The notes: generated by a model from the sequence alone, not told the origin. Shown: positions 12,124-21,420, counted from the stretch's first letter. The stretch: DNA of 64,000 bases from Bradyrhizobium sp. AZCC 1719 (GCF_036924525.1 NZ_JAZHRU010000001.1:5237001-5301000), one strand, 5' to 3'. Translations and numbers: made by a program.

Positions 12124-12284
12124 GATGGATTCCTTGCCCTTCCGAGTGTCGAGGTTCGCAAAAAACGGACCCGGGTGCAATGTCGGTATGGGCGGGTAGG
12201 CGGTGTGTAAAGACTCTTCGCGAAGGATTCTCCCGGGCCCCTAACGTCGGGACGCGGTCCCAGTTCCGGACTAGGAACCACAAT

Positions 12285-12307
12285 CTTAAGGAAAATCATT
12301 CCTTAAG
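12285..12307. promoter_or_regulatory. Perfect 9-bp inverted repeat upstream of pcm
   Basis: CTTAAGGAA and TTCCTTAAG are perfect inverted copies with a 5-nt spacer, in the gap between the divergent response-regulator and pcm genes. It could be an operator or a transcript hairpin. No T-run follows on the plus strand, which argues against a terminator. Confidence 0.45.
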
Positions 12308-12381
12308 TGCGCGGACGCTATATTACATCTCGGCGAGGCCGAAGCATTGGATTGGCGGCAGGCTCCCGCCACGAGACCGCT

Positions 12382-13026
12382 ATGTCCCAAGAACCGCTCG
12401 AAAAGATGATGTTTCAGCTCACTCTGCGGCGGCGGGGGATCAGCGACCAGGCGGTGCTGCGGACCATGGAAGAGGTGCCCCGCGAGCATTTCGTGGCGGC
12501 TGGCGATCGCGGCCATGCCTATCGTGACAGCGCGCTCGGCATCGCCTGCGGGCAGACCATCAGCCAGCCCTTCGTGGTCGCCTACATGACCGAGCAGCTA
12601 CAACTGCAGAAGCACCACAAGGTACTCGAGATCGGCACTGGCTCCGGCTACCAGGCCGCGGTGCTGTCGCGGCTATGCGCGCATGTCCTGACCATCGAGC
12701 GCTACCGGACGCTGGCGGACACTGCGCGCGACCGGCTCGAAGCGCTGGGCTATTTCAATATCGAAGTGATGTTGGGTGACGGCTTCCAGATTCCGACCGG
12801 CGCCGGCGACTTCGACCGCATCATCGTGACGGCTGCGATGGAGCAAATCCCCGAAAAGCTGCTGGAGCGGCTGCTGCCGGGCGGCATCCTGATCGCGCCG
12901 GTCGGGCCCCATCATGGCAGCCAGACGCTGGTCAGGGTGACCAGGACGGATAGCGGTTTTGAGCGCAAGGAATTGGTCGATGTCCGCTTCGTCCCGGCCC
13001 TGCCGGGAATTGCGCGCGAACTGTAG
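12382..13026 (+). CDS. pcm: Protein-L-isoaspartate O-methyltransferase
   Basis: This 214-residue SAM-dependent methyltransferase repairs isoaspartyl damage in proteins. The family pattern is clear: EVPREHFV near the N-terminus, [14 protein letters not shown], the SAM motif [14 protein letters not shown], and a C-terminal [11 protein letters not shown] chose the ATG at 12382 (MSQEPLEK); an upstream in-frame GTG at 12307 would add 25 basic residues that do not belong to the family. The following NlpD-like gene completes the common surE-pcm-nlpD order. Confidence 0.94.
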   Translation: MSQEPLEKMMFQLTLRRRGISDQAVLRTMEEVPREHFVAAGDRGHAYRDSALGIACGQTISQPFVVAYMTEQLQLQKHHKVLEIGTGSGYQAAVLSRLCAHVLTIERYRTLADTARDRLEALGYFNIEVMLGDGFQIPTGAGDFDRIIVTAAMEQIPEKLLERLLPGGILIAPVGPHHGSQTLVRVTRTDSGFERKELVDVRFVPALPGIAREL

Positions 13027-13135
13027 AATCCCGGATTGGCGGTTCCCGCCAACATCTTATTCCAAGGGTTAAGCGGTTATTTACTCGGGACGTGTTTACT
13101 CAAAACAGTATTTTGTTGCGTACGAGTGAGTAACC

Positions 13136-14506
13136 ATGTCCCGTGTCGCCGAGTTGCTTCGCTCGCGTCGGGTGCCGCAGGCCGCGGTGCTGGCGCTGAT
13201 GTCGGTCGGCTTTGCCGGCTGCAGCGCCGATATGCAGACGCGCTTTTCCGATAGCTCGTTCTCCAATCCCTTTGCCTCTCAGCCCGAAGCGACCGGCTCG
13301 GTGCGCGGCCCCGCTGCCGAACGCCGCGAGCTGCCGCAATATGCCCGGCCGCAGGCCTCGACCCCGCAATATCAGTCCCAAGACCTGCCGCCGCCCGCCG
13401 TTGCTGCGCCGCAGGCCTATCCCCCCAGCTCGGGCGGGGTGTCCGGAGGAGGGCGCGGGGTTTCGTCCTATGCGCCGCCATCCCGTCCGCCCATCGAGAC
13501 CACCGCCACGGTGCCGCCGCGCTCGGTGGCCGCCGCGCGCCCATCCGCGCCGGGCGGCACTACGATCATCGTCGGCACCAGCGACACGCTCGACATTCTG
13601 GCCAAGCGCTACAACGTTTCAGCCGCTGCGATCCTGCAGGCCAATGGCTACAAGGGCCCGCGCGTGCTGTCGCCCGGCCAGCAACTGATCATTCCGCGCC
13701 AGACGGCGACGGCAGCGCCCGCGCCGGCACTCGCACCTGCTGCCAGCAAGCCGGTTGCCGCGGCGGCAGCGCCGACCGTCCATGTCGTCAATCGCGGCGA
13801 TACGCTGATGAGCATCGCCCGGCGCAATCAGGTTTCGGTCAGCGAACTCGCCAAGGCCAACAATCTCGATCAGTCCGCCAAGCTCAGCCTCGGCATGAAG
13901 CTGACCGTGCCCGGTTCGAAATCCGCGGCCGCAGCGCCGGCGGCCCAGCCTGTTGCCGCAGCTCCCGCCCAGCCGGTCGCAGCAGTTGCTGCACCGGCCA
14001 CCAAGGTTGCCTCGGCCGGTGGTCCGCCGCAGAGTGCGCGGCTGGCACAGGCGACCACCAACGTCACCGAGGAGAAGCCCGTCGTCGAGCAAGCCTCGGT
14101 CAAGCCCAGCGAAGCCACCGGCGCGCTGCCGACCTTCCGCTGGCCGGTGCGCGGCAAGGTGATCACGAGCTATGGCGCCAAGACCAACGGCAAGTCGAAT
14201 GACGGCATCAACCTGGCGGTGCCGGAAGGAACGCCGGTGAAAGCCGCGGAAGATGGCGTGGTCGCCTATTCCGGCAACGAGCTCAAGGGTTACGGCAATC
14301 TGGTTCTGGTGCGGCACTCCAACGGTTACGTCACCGCATATGCCCATGCGAGTGAACTGCTGGTGAAGCGCGGCGATACGATCAAGCGCGGCCAGATCAT
14401 TGCCAAATCGGGTCAATCGGGCGAGGTGGGGTCGCCGCAGCTCCACTTCGAGATCCGCAAGGGATCTTCACCGGTTGACCCGCTTCAATTCCTGAACGGG
14501 GCGTGA
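13136..14506 (+). CDS. NlpD-like lipoprotein with two LysM and a degenerate M23 domain
   Basis: This 456-residue outer-envelope lipoprotein has a lipobox ending GFAGC29, two LysM domains (about residues 141-188 and 213-259) and a C-terminal M23/LytM fold (about 332-452). In active M23 peptidases the first zinc ligands lie in HxGxD; here the site reads NDGIN, so both ligands are gone, and the final HLH is QLH. The same loss is known in E. coli NlpD, which does not cut peptidoglycan itself but activates amidases at the septum. I therefore call it an amidase activator by analogy. It follows pcm. An M23 peptidase label would be misleading. Confidence 0.9.
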   Translation: MSRVAELLRSRRVPQAAVLALMSVGFAGCSADMQTRFSDSSFSNPFASQPEATGSVRGPAAERRELPQYARPQASTPQYQSQDLPPPAVAAPQAYPPSSGGVSGGGRGVSSYAPPSRPPIETTATVPPRSVAAARPSAPGGTTIIVGTSDTLDILAKRYNVSAAAILQANGYKGPRVLSPGQQLIIPRQTATAAPAPALAPAASKPVAAAAAPTVHVVNRGDTLMSIARRNQVSVSELAKANNLDQSAKLSLGMKLTVPGSKSAAAAPAAQPVAAAPAQPVAAVAAPATKVASAGGPPQSARLAQATTNVTEEKPVVEQASVKPSEATGALPTFRWPVRGKVITSYGAKTNGKSNDGINLAVPEGTPVKAAEDGVVAYSGNELKGYGNLVLVRHSNGYVTAYAHASELLVKRGDTIKRGQIIAKSGQSGEVGSPQLHFEIRKGSSPVDPLQFLNGA

Positions 14507-14513
14507 GGTCTTC

Positions 14514-14672
14514 GTGTCCCGGACGCGGTGCAGCGGAACGCTGCGCCGCAGAGCCGGGACCCATCGCAGAGCGTGCCGTGAAGTTGGACCCCGGTTCTGC
14601 AGCGCACCGCCATAGCGCGTCGAAGACGCGCGTAAACGCGCTGATGGCGCTGCGCAGCGCCCGAGGAACGCA
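14514..14672. repeat. GC-rich palindromic repeat, family B copy 1
   Basis: The sequence contains TCCCGGACGCGGTGCAGCG, CCGGTTCTGCAGCGCACCG and ATAGCGCGTCGAAGACGCGC. Similar blocks occur at 20177-20307 and 60608-60770. It fills the space between the convergent NlpD-like and DUF815 genes. Confidence 0.8.
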
Positions 14673-14677
14673 GTCCT

Positions 14678-15676
14678 TCACGCCTTCCCGGCCAGCCTCA
14701 CGCCGAGCCTTCCTGCCAATTCCTGCGTGAACTGCCAGGCCACGCGGCCCGAGCGGGAGCCGCGGGTGGTCGACCATTCCAGCGCCTCGCGCTCCAGCTC
14801 TTCGTCGGCAATCTTGATGCCGAAATGGCCGCAATAGCCGCGGACCATCGCCAGATATTCGTCCTGGCTACAGCGGTGAAAGCCGAGCCACAGACCAAAC
14901 CGGTCCGACAGTGACACCTTCTCCTCGACGGCTTCGCCAGGATTGATCGCGGTCGAGCGTTCGTTCTCGATCATCTCGCGCGCCAGGAGATGCCGCCGGT
15001 TCGAGGTGGCGTAGAGGATGACGTTGTCGGGGCGTCCCTCGATGCCGCCCTCCAGCACCGCCTTCAGAGATTTGTAGGAGGCGTCGTTGCCGTCGAAGGA
15101 GAGGTCGTCGCAGAACACGATGAAGCGGAAATCGGAGCTGCGTAGGAGATCCATCAGGCCGGGCAGGCTCTCGATGTCCTCGCGGTGAATCTCGATCAGC
15201 TTCAGCCGGTCGGCCGGCTTGCGGTCGATGTTGATGCTGGCATGAGTTGCCTTCACCAGCGACGACTTGCCCATGCCGCGCGCGCCCCACAGCAGTGCAT
15301 TGTTGGCGGGCAGGCCGTCGGCAAAACGCTCGGTATTTTCGATCAGGATGTCGCGCATCCGGTCGATGCCCTTGAGCAGGCCGAGGTCGACGCGGCTGAC
15401 GCGCGGTACCGGCGAAAGGCGCCCTTCCGGATGCCAGACAAAGGCATCGGCCGAGCCGAACGCCTCGGGGCCTCCCGCCGCCGGAGAGGCCGCGGAAAGA
15501 TGGCCGGCGATCGCCTCCAGCGCGATGGCGATCCGCTCGGCGGCGGCGCCGTTAAGCGTGTTTGCCGGACCTTTTGTCGCGGTTTTCCCATGCCCTCGCG
15601 AGGCGGCCTTGGGGGCGGCGCGGGACGCTGTTTGCGCCGCAGTTTTGGCCGCAGTTTTCTTGGCTTTTTTCGACAT
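14678..15676 (-). CDS. DUF815-family AAA+ ATPase
   Basis: The 332-residue protein has a Lys/Ala-rich N-terminal tail of about 45 residues, then an ATPase core with Walker A GARGMGKSS, a Walker B-like FIVFCDDLSFD and a sensor-like YATSNRRHLLA. This matches DUF815, a family of predicted P-loop ATPases of unknown substrate. I chose the ATG at 15676 (MSKKAKKTAAK); an upstream in-frame start at 15760 would run into the yajC promoter region. It is divergent from yajC. Confidence 0.85.
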   Translation of the reverse strand: MSKKAKKTAAKTAAQTASRAAPKAASRGHGKTATKGPANTLNGAAAERIAIALEAIAGHLSAASPAAGGPEAFGSADAFVWHPEGRLSPVPRVSRVDLGLLKGIDRMRDILIENTERFADGLPANNALLWGARGMGKSSLVKATHASINIDRKPADRLKLIEIHREDIESLPGLMDLLRSSDFRFIVFCDDLSFDGNDASYKSLKAVLEGGIEGRPDNVILYATSNRRHLLAREMIENERSTAINPGEAVEEKVSLSDRFGLWLGFHRCSQDEYLAMVRGYCGHFGIKIADEELEREALEWSTTRGSRSGRVAWQFTQELAGRLGVRLAGKA

Positions 15677-15870
15677 TTCCCGAGTTCCTGACGGCGCAGC
15701 CTTAACGGGCCTTGGAAGCTCTCGCAAGCGGCCTAAATGAGGGGGCGGCCAACGTTGCAATTGGGCCCGCCGCCGCTATAGTCCGCGCAAATTTACCCGG
15801 ACCGGCGACATGCCCAGGATGCTGTGCCCAGGCATGGCCGGTTCTTTTCCGTCTCACGAGGATTGTTCGA

Positions 15871-16233
15871 ATGCTGATTACCCCTGCGTACGCCCAGGCT
15901 GCAGCCGGTGGCGATGCCAACAGCATGTTGATGTCGCTGCTGCCGTTCGCACTGATCTTCGTGATCATGTACTTCCTGATTCTGCGACCGCAGCAGAAGA
16001 AGATCAAGGATCACCAGGAACTGGTCAAAAACATCCGCCGCGGCGACACCGTTGTCACCTCGGGCGGCCTGGTCGGCAAGGTGACCAAGGTGGTGGACGA
16101 CGACCAGATCGAGTTCGAAATTTCGGACGGCGTCCGCGTGCGGCAGATGCGGCAGATGATTTCGGGCGTCCGCGCCAAGGGCGAACCGGCCAAGGAAAAG
16201 AGTGAGGCCAAGGACGAGTCGTCCGCGAGCTGA
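15871..16233 (+). CDS. yajC: Preprotein translocase subunit YajC
   Basis: YajC accompanies SecD and SecF in the accessory complex of the Sec translocon. The 120-residue protein has one membrane helix (LLPFALIFVIMYFLIL) followed by the hallmark RPQQKK and GDTVVTSGGLVGKVTKV. The ATG at 15871 follows CACGAGGA. It leads the yajC-secD-secF cluster. Confidence 0.96.
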   Translation: MLITPAYAQAAAGGDANSMLMSLLPFALIFVIMYFLILRPQQKKIKDHQELVKNIRRGDTVVTSGGLVGKVTKVVDDDQIEFEISDGVRVRQMRQMISGVRAKGEPAKEKSEAKDESSAS

Positions 16234-16240
16234 GTTTTGC

Positions 16241-16264
16241 GCGCCGCTCGTCGCGGCGCATTTT
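16241..16264 (+). terminator. Hairpin with short T-run between yajC and secD
   Basis: GCGCCGC and GCGGCGC pair around a 5-nt loop and are followed by ATTTT. The T-run is short, so it may only lower secDF expression relative to yajC, or it may be a processing site. Confidence 0.4.
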
Positions 16265-16287
16265 CCTGGATGTGACGGGTCTACTCG

Positions 16288-17880
16288 ATGCTGTATTTCT
16301 CGCGGTGGAAGGCGCTGGCGATCATTCTGACCGCGCTGATCGTCTGCCTGTTCGCGGTTCCGAACTTTTTTTCCCAGGAGCGGGTGAAGACCTGGCCGGT
16401 GTGGGCGCAGCGTCACATCGTGCTCGGTCTCGATCTGCAGGGCGGTTCGTACCTGCTGCTTGAAGTCGACGCCAATTACGTGAAGAAGCAGAGACTCGAC
16501 CAGGTCCGCGACGACGCTCGGCGGGTGCTGCGCGACGCCAAGATAAACTACACCGGTCTAAACGTTCGCAATGATGCCGTCGAGATCCGCATCACGAAGG
16601 ACACTGACCTGCCTACGGCGCTGTCCAAGCTGCGCGAGTTGTCGCAGCCGCTCGGGGGGCTGCTCGGATCCAGCGGCCAGCGCAGCCTCGAAGTGGCCGA
16701 TGCCGGCGGCGGGCTGCTGCGGCTTACGGTGCCGCAGGCCGCGATCACCGATCTTCTCCGCCGGACCATCGAGCAATCGATTCAGATCGTGGAGCGGCGC
16801 GTCAACGAGCTCGGCACGGTCGAGCCGCTTATCCAACGTCAGGGCACCGACCGAATTCTGGTGCAAGTACCCGGCCTGCAGGACCCGACGCGCCTGAAGG
16901 AACTGCTGGGCAAGACCGCCAAGATGGAATTCCGCATGGTCGATACGACTGTGTCGCCAGACCAGGGTCGCGTGCCTCCGGAATCAGAAGTGCTGATGAG
17001 CGCATCGTCGCCAAAAACCCCTTACGTCATCAAGCGACAGGTGCTGGTGTCGGGCGGCGATCTCACCGACGCGCAGCCCGGATTTGACCAGCGCACCAAC
17101 GAGCCGATCGTAAGCTTCCGCTTCAACACGTCAGGTGCACGCAAATTCGCCCAGGCGACCACGGAAAATGTCGGCTTGCCGTTTGCGATCGTGCTCGACA
17201 ACGAGGTGATCTCGGCACCTGTGATTCGTGAGCCGATCACCGGTGGTTCCGGCCAGATTTCCGGCAGCTTCACCGTGCAGGCCGCCAACGATTTGGCGGT
17301 TCTGTTGCGTGCAGGCGCGTTGCCGGCGCCGCTCACTGTCGTTGAAGAGCGTACGGTGGGCCCGGGCCTCGGCCAGGACTCGATCGAGAAGGGTAAACTG
17401 GCGGCCTATATCGGCTCCATCATGGTCATCGCGTTCATGCTGGTGACCTATCGGCTGTTCGGCGTGTTCGCCAATATCGCGGTCGCCATCAATGTTGTGA
17501 TGATCTTCGGCATCCTGTCGCTGCTCAACGCCACCCTGACACTGCCCGGCATTGCCGGTGTCGTGTTGACAGTCGGTATTGCGGTCGACTCCAACGTTCT
17601 GATTTATGAGCGCATCCGCGAGGAATTGCGCGGCGGGCGCAACGCGATTTCGGCGATCGACGCGGGATTCCGACGCGCATTGGCGACAATTCTGGACTCC
17701 AACATCACTACCTTCATCGCCGCTGCGGTGCTGTTCTACATCGGCACCGGCCCGGTTCGCGGCTTCGCCGTCACGCTCGGCATCGGCATTATCACCACGG
17801 TCTTTACAGCGTTTACGCTCACCAGCCTGATCGTTGCCGGCTGGGTATGGTGGAAGCGGCCGAAGACTGTGCCGATCTAG
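16288..17880 (+). CDS. secD: Protein translocase subunit SecD
   Basis: SecD uses the proton gradient to pull translocating proteins into the periplasm. The 530-residue protein has an N-terminal membrane helix, a large periplasmic region with the LGLDLQGGSYLLLEVD motif, and five C-terminal helices including GIAVDSNVLIYERIREELR, the RND-like signature with the conserved Asp. SecF follows after 10 bp. Confidence 0.97.
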   Translation: MLYFSRWKALAIILTALIVCLFAVPNFFSQERVKTWPVWAQRHIVLGLDLQGGSYLLLEVDANYVKKQRLDQVRDDARRVLRDAKINYTGLNVRNDAVEIRITKDTDLPTALSKLRELSQPLGGLLGSSGQRSLEVADAGGGLLRLTVPQAAITDLLRRTIEQSIQIVERRVNELGTVEPLIQRQGTDRILVQVPGLQDPTRLKELLGKTAKMEFRMVDTTVSPDQGRVPPESEVLMSASSPKTPYVIKRQVLVSGGDLTDAQPGFDQRTNEPIVSFRFNTSGARKFAQATTENVGLPFAIVLDNEVISAPVIREPITGGSGQISGSFTVQAANDLAVLLRAGALPAPLTVVEERTVGPGLGQDSIEKGKLAAYIGSIMVIAFMLVTYRLFGVFANIAVAINVVMIFGILSLLNATLTLPGIAGVVLTVGIAVDSNVLIYERIREELRGGRNAISAIDAGFRRALATILDSNITTFIAAAVLFYIGTGPVRGFAVTLGIGIITTVFTAFTLTSLIVAGWVWWKRPKTVPI

Positions 17881-17890
17881 GAACCCCACC

Positions 17891-18913
17891 GTGACTCAAT
17901 ACGTTCTCATTGCGCTGGGCGTTCTGGTCGTCGTACTGACCATCGTCGCCATCTTCGATCTGTTGCCGCCGCTGCGCATCGTCCCTGACGATACGCACTT
18001 CGATTTCACGCGCTTTCGCCGCATCAGCTTTCCCATTTCGGCCGCGCTTTCGATTCTCGCGATCGTGCTGTTCTTCACCCACGGGCTGAATTTCGGCATC
18101 GACTTCCGTGGCGGTACGCTCCTTGAAGTGCAGAACAAGTCTGGTCCCGCCGACATCGGCGCGATGCGTGCGACTTTGAGCGCGCTCGGGCTCGGCGAGG
18201 TCCAGTTGCAGCAATTCGGCGGTCCGGCCGATGTGCTGATCCGCGTGGCCGAGCAACCGGGCGGCGACGCCGCGCAGCAGGCTGCCGTGCAGAAGGTTCG
18301 CGGCGCGCTCGGCGATAGCGTCGAATACCGCCGCGTCGAAGTGGTGGGACCGCGCGTTTCCGGCGAACTGCTGGCTTATGGCATGCTTGGCCTGATGCTC
18401 GCGATTGTCGGCATCCTGATCTATCTCTGGTTCCGGTTCGAGTGGCAGTTCGCGCTCGGCGCCATGATCGCCAACGTCCACGATATCGTGCTGACGATCG
18501 GCTTCATGTCGATCTCGCAGGTCGATTTCGACCTCACCAGTATCGCAGCGCTATTGACGATCCTCGGCTACTCCCTGAACGACACCGTCGTGATCTATGA
18601 CCGCATCCGGGAAATGCTGCGGCGCTACAAGAAAATGCCGATGCCGCAGCTTTTGAACGAATCCATCAATTCGACACTGTCGCGCTCGATCATCACCCAC
18701 GTCACGGTGACGCTGGCGTTGCTGGCGCTGTTGTTGTTCGGAGGTCACGCGATCCACAGCTTTACGGCCGTCATGGTGTTCGGCGCGCTGCTGGTCGGCA
18801 CCTATACCTCGATCTTCATTGCCGCGCCGATCCTGATCTATCTCGGCGTTGGTGAGCACCGCGAGGCGCCGGATACACCTGCGAAGAAACCGGATACGCC
18901 GGCAAAGAAATAG
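17891..18913 (+). CDS. secF: Protein translocase subunit SecF
   Basis: SecF is the partner of SecD. This 340-residue protein has an N-terminal helix, the motif GLNFGIDFRGGTLLEV, and a C-terminal six-helix domain with GYSLNDTVVIYDRIREMLR. I chose the GTG at 17891 (MTQYVLIALG), 10 bp after the secD stop; an upstream in-frame start at 17834 lies inside secD and encodes Arg/Gly-rich residues unlike SecF. Two Mth938/NDUFAF6-like genes follow immediately. Confidence 0.96.
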   Translation: MTQYVLIALGVLVVVLTIVAIFDLLPPLRIVPDDTHFDFTRFRRISFPISAALSILAIVLFFTHGLNFGIDFRGGTLLEVQNKSGPADIGAMRATLSALGLGEVQLQQFGGPADVLIRVAEQPGGDAAQQAAVQKVRGALGDSVEYRRVEVVGPRVSGELLAYGMLGLMLAIVGILIYLWFRFEWQFALGAMIANVHDIVLTIGFMSISQVDFDLTSIAALLTILGYSLNDTVVIYDRIREMLRRYKKMPMPQLLNESINSTLSRSIITHVTVTLALLALLLFGGHAIHSFTAVMVFGALLVGTYTSIFIAAPILIYLGVGEHREAPDTPAKKPDTPAKK

Positions 18914-18915
18914 TC

Positions 18916-19299
18916 ATGGCAACATCCTCGGACGCTCCGCATCTTCCGAGGCCGGCACCGATCGAAGCCTACGGCAAGGGCGGCTTCGCTTTCGCCGACA
19001 TGTCGCATCGCGGCTCGCTGCTGTGCCTGCCTGACGGCATCTGGGCCTGGCCAGTGACGAAGCCTACCGAGATCGATCAATATTCGCTGGACCGCGTGTT
19101 CAAGGCGGCCAATTCCATCGATACGCTGATCGTCGGCACCGGCGCCGAAATCTGGCTGCCCCCGCGCGGGCTGCGCGAGGCGCTGCGTGCGGTCAGGGTG
19201 GTGCTGGACCCGATGCAGACGGGGCCGGCGATCCGCACCTACAACATCATGCTGGGCGAACGGCGGCGCGTCGCAGCGGCGCTGATCGCCGTGCCATGA
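18916..19299 (+). CDS. Mth938-like (DUF498) protein, NDUFAF3 family
   Basis: The 127-residue protein matches the Mth938/DUF498 fold: IEAYGKGGFAFAD at the start and DTLIVGTGAEIWLPPRGLR in the middle. The mitochondrial member NDUFAF3 is a complex I assembly factor. The gene starts 2 bp after secF and overlaps the next gene by 4 bp (ATGA), so it is probably cotranscribed with secDF. A membrane-complex assembly role is inference from the mitochondrial relative; no catalytic residues are recognised. Confidence 0.85.
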   Translation: MATSSDAPHLPRPAPIEAYGKGGFAFADMSHRGSLLCLPDGIWAWPVTKPTEIDQYSLDRVFKAANSIDTLIVGTGAEIWLPPRGLREALRAVRVVLDPMQTGPAIRTYNIMLGERRRVAAALIAVP

Positions 19300-20159
19300 G
19301 CGCCGCGGTGACGTCAAAAGACTCCGCTGCGTTCTGCGCCGATCTGGTGCGCACGCACGATTTTGTCCGCTATGCCTCGACGCTGTTCCTGCCTCAGGTC
19401 CAGCGCCGCGCACTGCTGTCGATCTATGCCTTCAACGTCGAGATTTTTCGCGTGCGCGAGCAGGTCAGTCAGCCGTTGCCGGGCGAAATCCGGCTGCAAT
19501 GGTGGACCGACATGCTGGAAGGCGCCGGCCACGGCGGCGTCGAGGGCAATCCGGTCGCAGCCGAACTCCTGCAGACGATCGGCGAATTCCGCCTGCCGAT
19601 CGAGCCGCTGTCGCGGCTGATCGAGGAGCATCAGTTCGATCTCTACAACGATCCGATGCCGTCGATGGCGGCGCTGGAAGGCTATGTCACCGACACCTCG
19701 TCGGCGCTGTTCTCGCTGGCTGCGTGGACTGCGGCACAGCCGTCGGTGGCCATCGACCATCTCTCCCGCCATGCGGGTCTCGCCCAGGGCATGGCGCAGG
19801 TGATCGCAGCGCTGCCGCTCGATGCCGCACGGCGGCAGTTGTTCGTGCCACTGCAACTGCTGCAGCAACATGGCAGCGGGATGGAGCAGGTCTTTTCGGG
19901 CAAGCAGACGCCGCAGGCGCGTGCCGCGATCGATCAGTTGATCGGGGAAGCCCGAAACCATCTCGGGACGGCGTTCGAACTGCTCGCGCATGTGCCGCCG
20001 CAGGTGCGACTGGTATTCCTGCCGCTGGCGCTGGTCCGCCGCGATCTGAAGAGAATGTCGCGAGCCGACGCCGATCCGTTCGTGCCGCATGCAACGTCAC
20101 GACTCCGGACGCTGTGGACGCTCTGGCGCGCCTCGCGCTCGCGGGAGTTTGGCGGGTAA
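19296..20159 (+). CDS. Squalene/phytoene synthase-fold protein, NDUFAF6-like
   Basis: The 287-residue protein has the all-helical squalene/phytoene synthase fold but lacks the Asp-rich motifs that bind diphosphate in real synthases. Where they should be, it reads IYAFNVEIFRVREQVSQ and HAGLAQGMAQVIAALP. Those two stretches resemble what I recall of human NDUFAF6 (AFNVEL and HIGKAQGI), a complex I assembly factor, so I prefer that call to a terpenoid synthase. It is translationally coupled to the NDUFAF3-like gene. No nuo genes lie in the window. No hopanoid genes (hpn) are nearby, which also argues against HpnC/HpnD. Confidence 0.8.
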   Translation: MSAAVTSKDSAAFCADLVRTHDFVRYASTLFLPQVQRRALLSIYAFNVEIFRVREQVSQPLPGEIRLQWWTDMLEGAGHGGVEGNPVAAELLQTIGEFRLPIEPLSRLIEEHQFDLYNDPMPSMAALEGYVTDTSSALFSLAAWTAAQPSVAIDHLSRHAGLAQGMAQVIAALPLDAARRQLFVPLQLLQQHGSGMEQVFSGKQTPQARAAIDQLIGEARNHLGTAFELLAHVPPQVRLVFLPLALVRRDLKRMSRADADPFVPHATSRLRTLWTLWRASRSREFGG

Positions 20160-20176
20160 GAGGGCGTTCCTGGCGT

Positions 20177-20307
20177 TCCCCGGACGCTGCGCAGCGCGTC
20201 GCACTTGCGACGTGGTGCGCTGCTGATCCGGGGTCCATCATTGCCGCCAAAGTGGGTCCCGGTTCTGCGATGCAGCGCGAAGTGCGCTGCATCGCGCCCG
20301 GGACACG
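20177..20307. repeat. GC-rich palindromic repeat, family B copy 2
   Basis: It contains CCCCGGACGCTGCGCAGCGC, GTGCGCTGCTGATCCGGGG and GGTCCCGGTTCTGCG, all shared with 60608-60770 and partly with 14514-14672. It lies between the convergent ends of the NDUFAF6-like and kinase genes. Confidence 0.8.
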
Positions 20308-20312
20308 AGCAA

Positions 20313-21416
20313 TCAGTTCGATTGCGAATTCAACTCGCTACTCTCAAAATTGAACCGATCGCGCAGATTCTTGCGGCTCTCCAGAATGTCCTTCAGGAAC
20401 GCGCGGTCGGTATCGCTCGTGATCAGCGGCTCGATTAGGTCGACCTGATTCATCGCGACGAGCTGCAGGATCTCGGTGCGCGGCTTGCCGGCGGCGTCGC
20501 GCGGCAAGGCGTGCACCACCTGGATATGCTCCGGCGGCCTGATGCCCTTGGCTGATGCGAGCTCGCTGCGCAATTGCTTTTCCAGCGCGACCTCGTCGGC
20601 CTCGACGAAGGCATACAGCCCGACACCGGTACGGCGGTCGGCGAACGCTACGATGGCGGTATCGCGCACCTCAGGATTTTTCCTGATCAGGGCGTTCAGC
20701 ACCGGCGCGTCGTTGACCAGCCGGCGGCCGCCGCCTTCGCGATCGGTGAAGTTGAACAGGCCGCGGGTGATGGCCTGATAGACCTTCTTGCCGGTCTTGA
20801 GCCAGATGCTGGCGACAAAGGATTTGCGTGCCAGGATCTTGCGCTCCATCGGCGTCAGCGCCGCCGGCGCATAGCTGCGCTTGTGCTTCAGCATATGCCG
20901 CAGATCCTCGTAGGCCGCGATCCGGAATAATCGGCTGCGGGACTTGAAGCACGCCGCGAGTTGAAAATCGGTGAGGTAGGCGCGGCCATCGCGGCCGACC
21001 AGCCAGTTCTGCTCCTTGGCGAGATCGTTGTGGCAGATGCCGGCGCGGTGCAGCTTGCGCAGGGCGAGTTTGGCGGAACGGAAATAGGCGAGGTCGCCAT
21101 GGGGCTTTGCCAGATGCAGCGCGACGCCGTCGATGAAGCCGCGCACCAGTGCCTGCCGACCGGCCCATAGCAGTCTCGGGCCGACGTCGAGATCGCGCGC
21201 CAGTGCCAGCGCGCGGCGCTCGCGGACGAACAGATGTCGGGCGAGCGGATAGGACCATAGCGGCACCTGGTCGAGCCGGCGCAGCACGGCATCGACCTCG
21301 CCGCTATCCTCGCGAAACCGGCCGCGTTCGACGGTGGAAAACACGTCACGCTTGAGCAGCACGCCTTCAATCCATCGCGCCGACAGCGTAGCGGCGTCAT
21401 CCTTCGGCAAGCCCAT
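20313..21416 (-). CDS. RIO-like kinase fused to an ANL-type C-terminal (AMP-binding_C) domain
   Basis: The 367-residue protein combines two parts. Residues about 20-225 look like an atypical protein or sugar kinase: catalytic loop HNDLAKEQNWL (His129, Asp131, Asn137) and metal motif DFQ at 150-152 in place of DFG. Residues about 238-322 resemble the C-terminal swivel domain of acyl-CoA and AMP ligases, with AGKPRTEI (Lys311) at the place of the catalytic lysine, but no adenylating N-domain is present. It starts 4 bp after trmFO, so the two form an operon. The substrate is unknown. I rate the kinase part as clear and the ANL-domain call as likely. Confidence 0.75.
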   Translation of the reverse strand: MGLPKDDAATLSARWIEGVLLKRDVFSTVERGRFREDSGEVDAVLRRLDQVPLWSYPLARHLFVRERRALALARDLDVGPRLLWAGRQALVRGFIDGVALHLAKPHGDLAYFRSAKLALRKLHRAGICHNDLAKEQNWLVGRDGRAYLTDFQLAACFKSRSRLFRIAAYEDLRHMLKHKRSYAPAALTPMERKILARKSFVASIWLKTGKKVYQAITRGLFNFTDREGGGRRLVNDAPVLNALIRKNPEVRDTAIVAFADRRTGVGLYAFVEADEVALEKQLRSELASAKGIRPPEHIQVVHALPRDAAGKPRTEILQLVAMNQVDLIEPLITSDTDRAFLKDILESRKNLRDRFNFESSELNSQSN

Positions 21417-21420
21417 GGGA

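Noticed and set aside
19296..20159. Phytoene or squalene synthase
   Set aside because: The Asp-rich motifs needed to bind prenyl diphosphate are absent, and the sequence follows NDUFAF6 instead.
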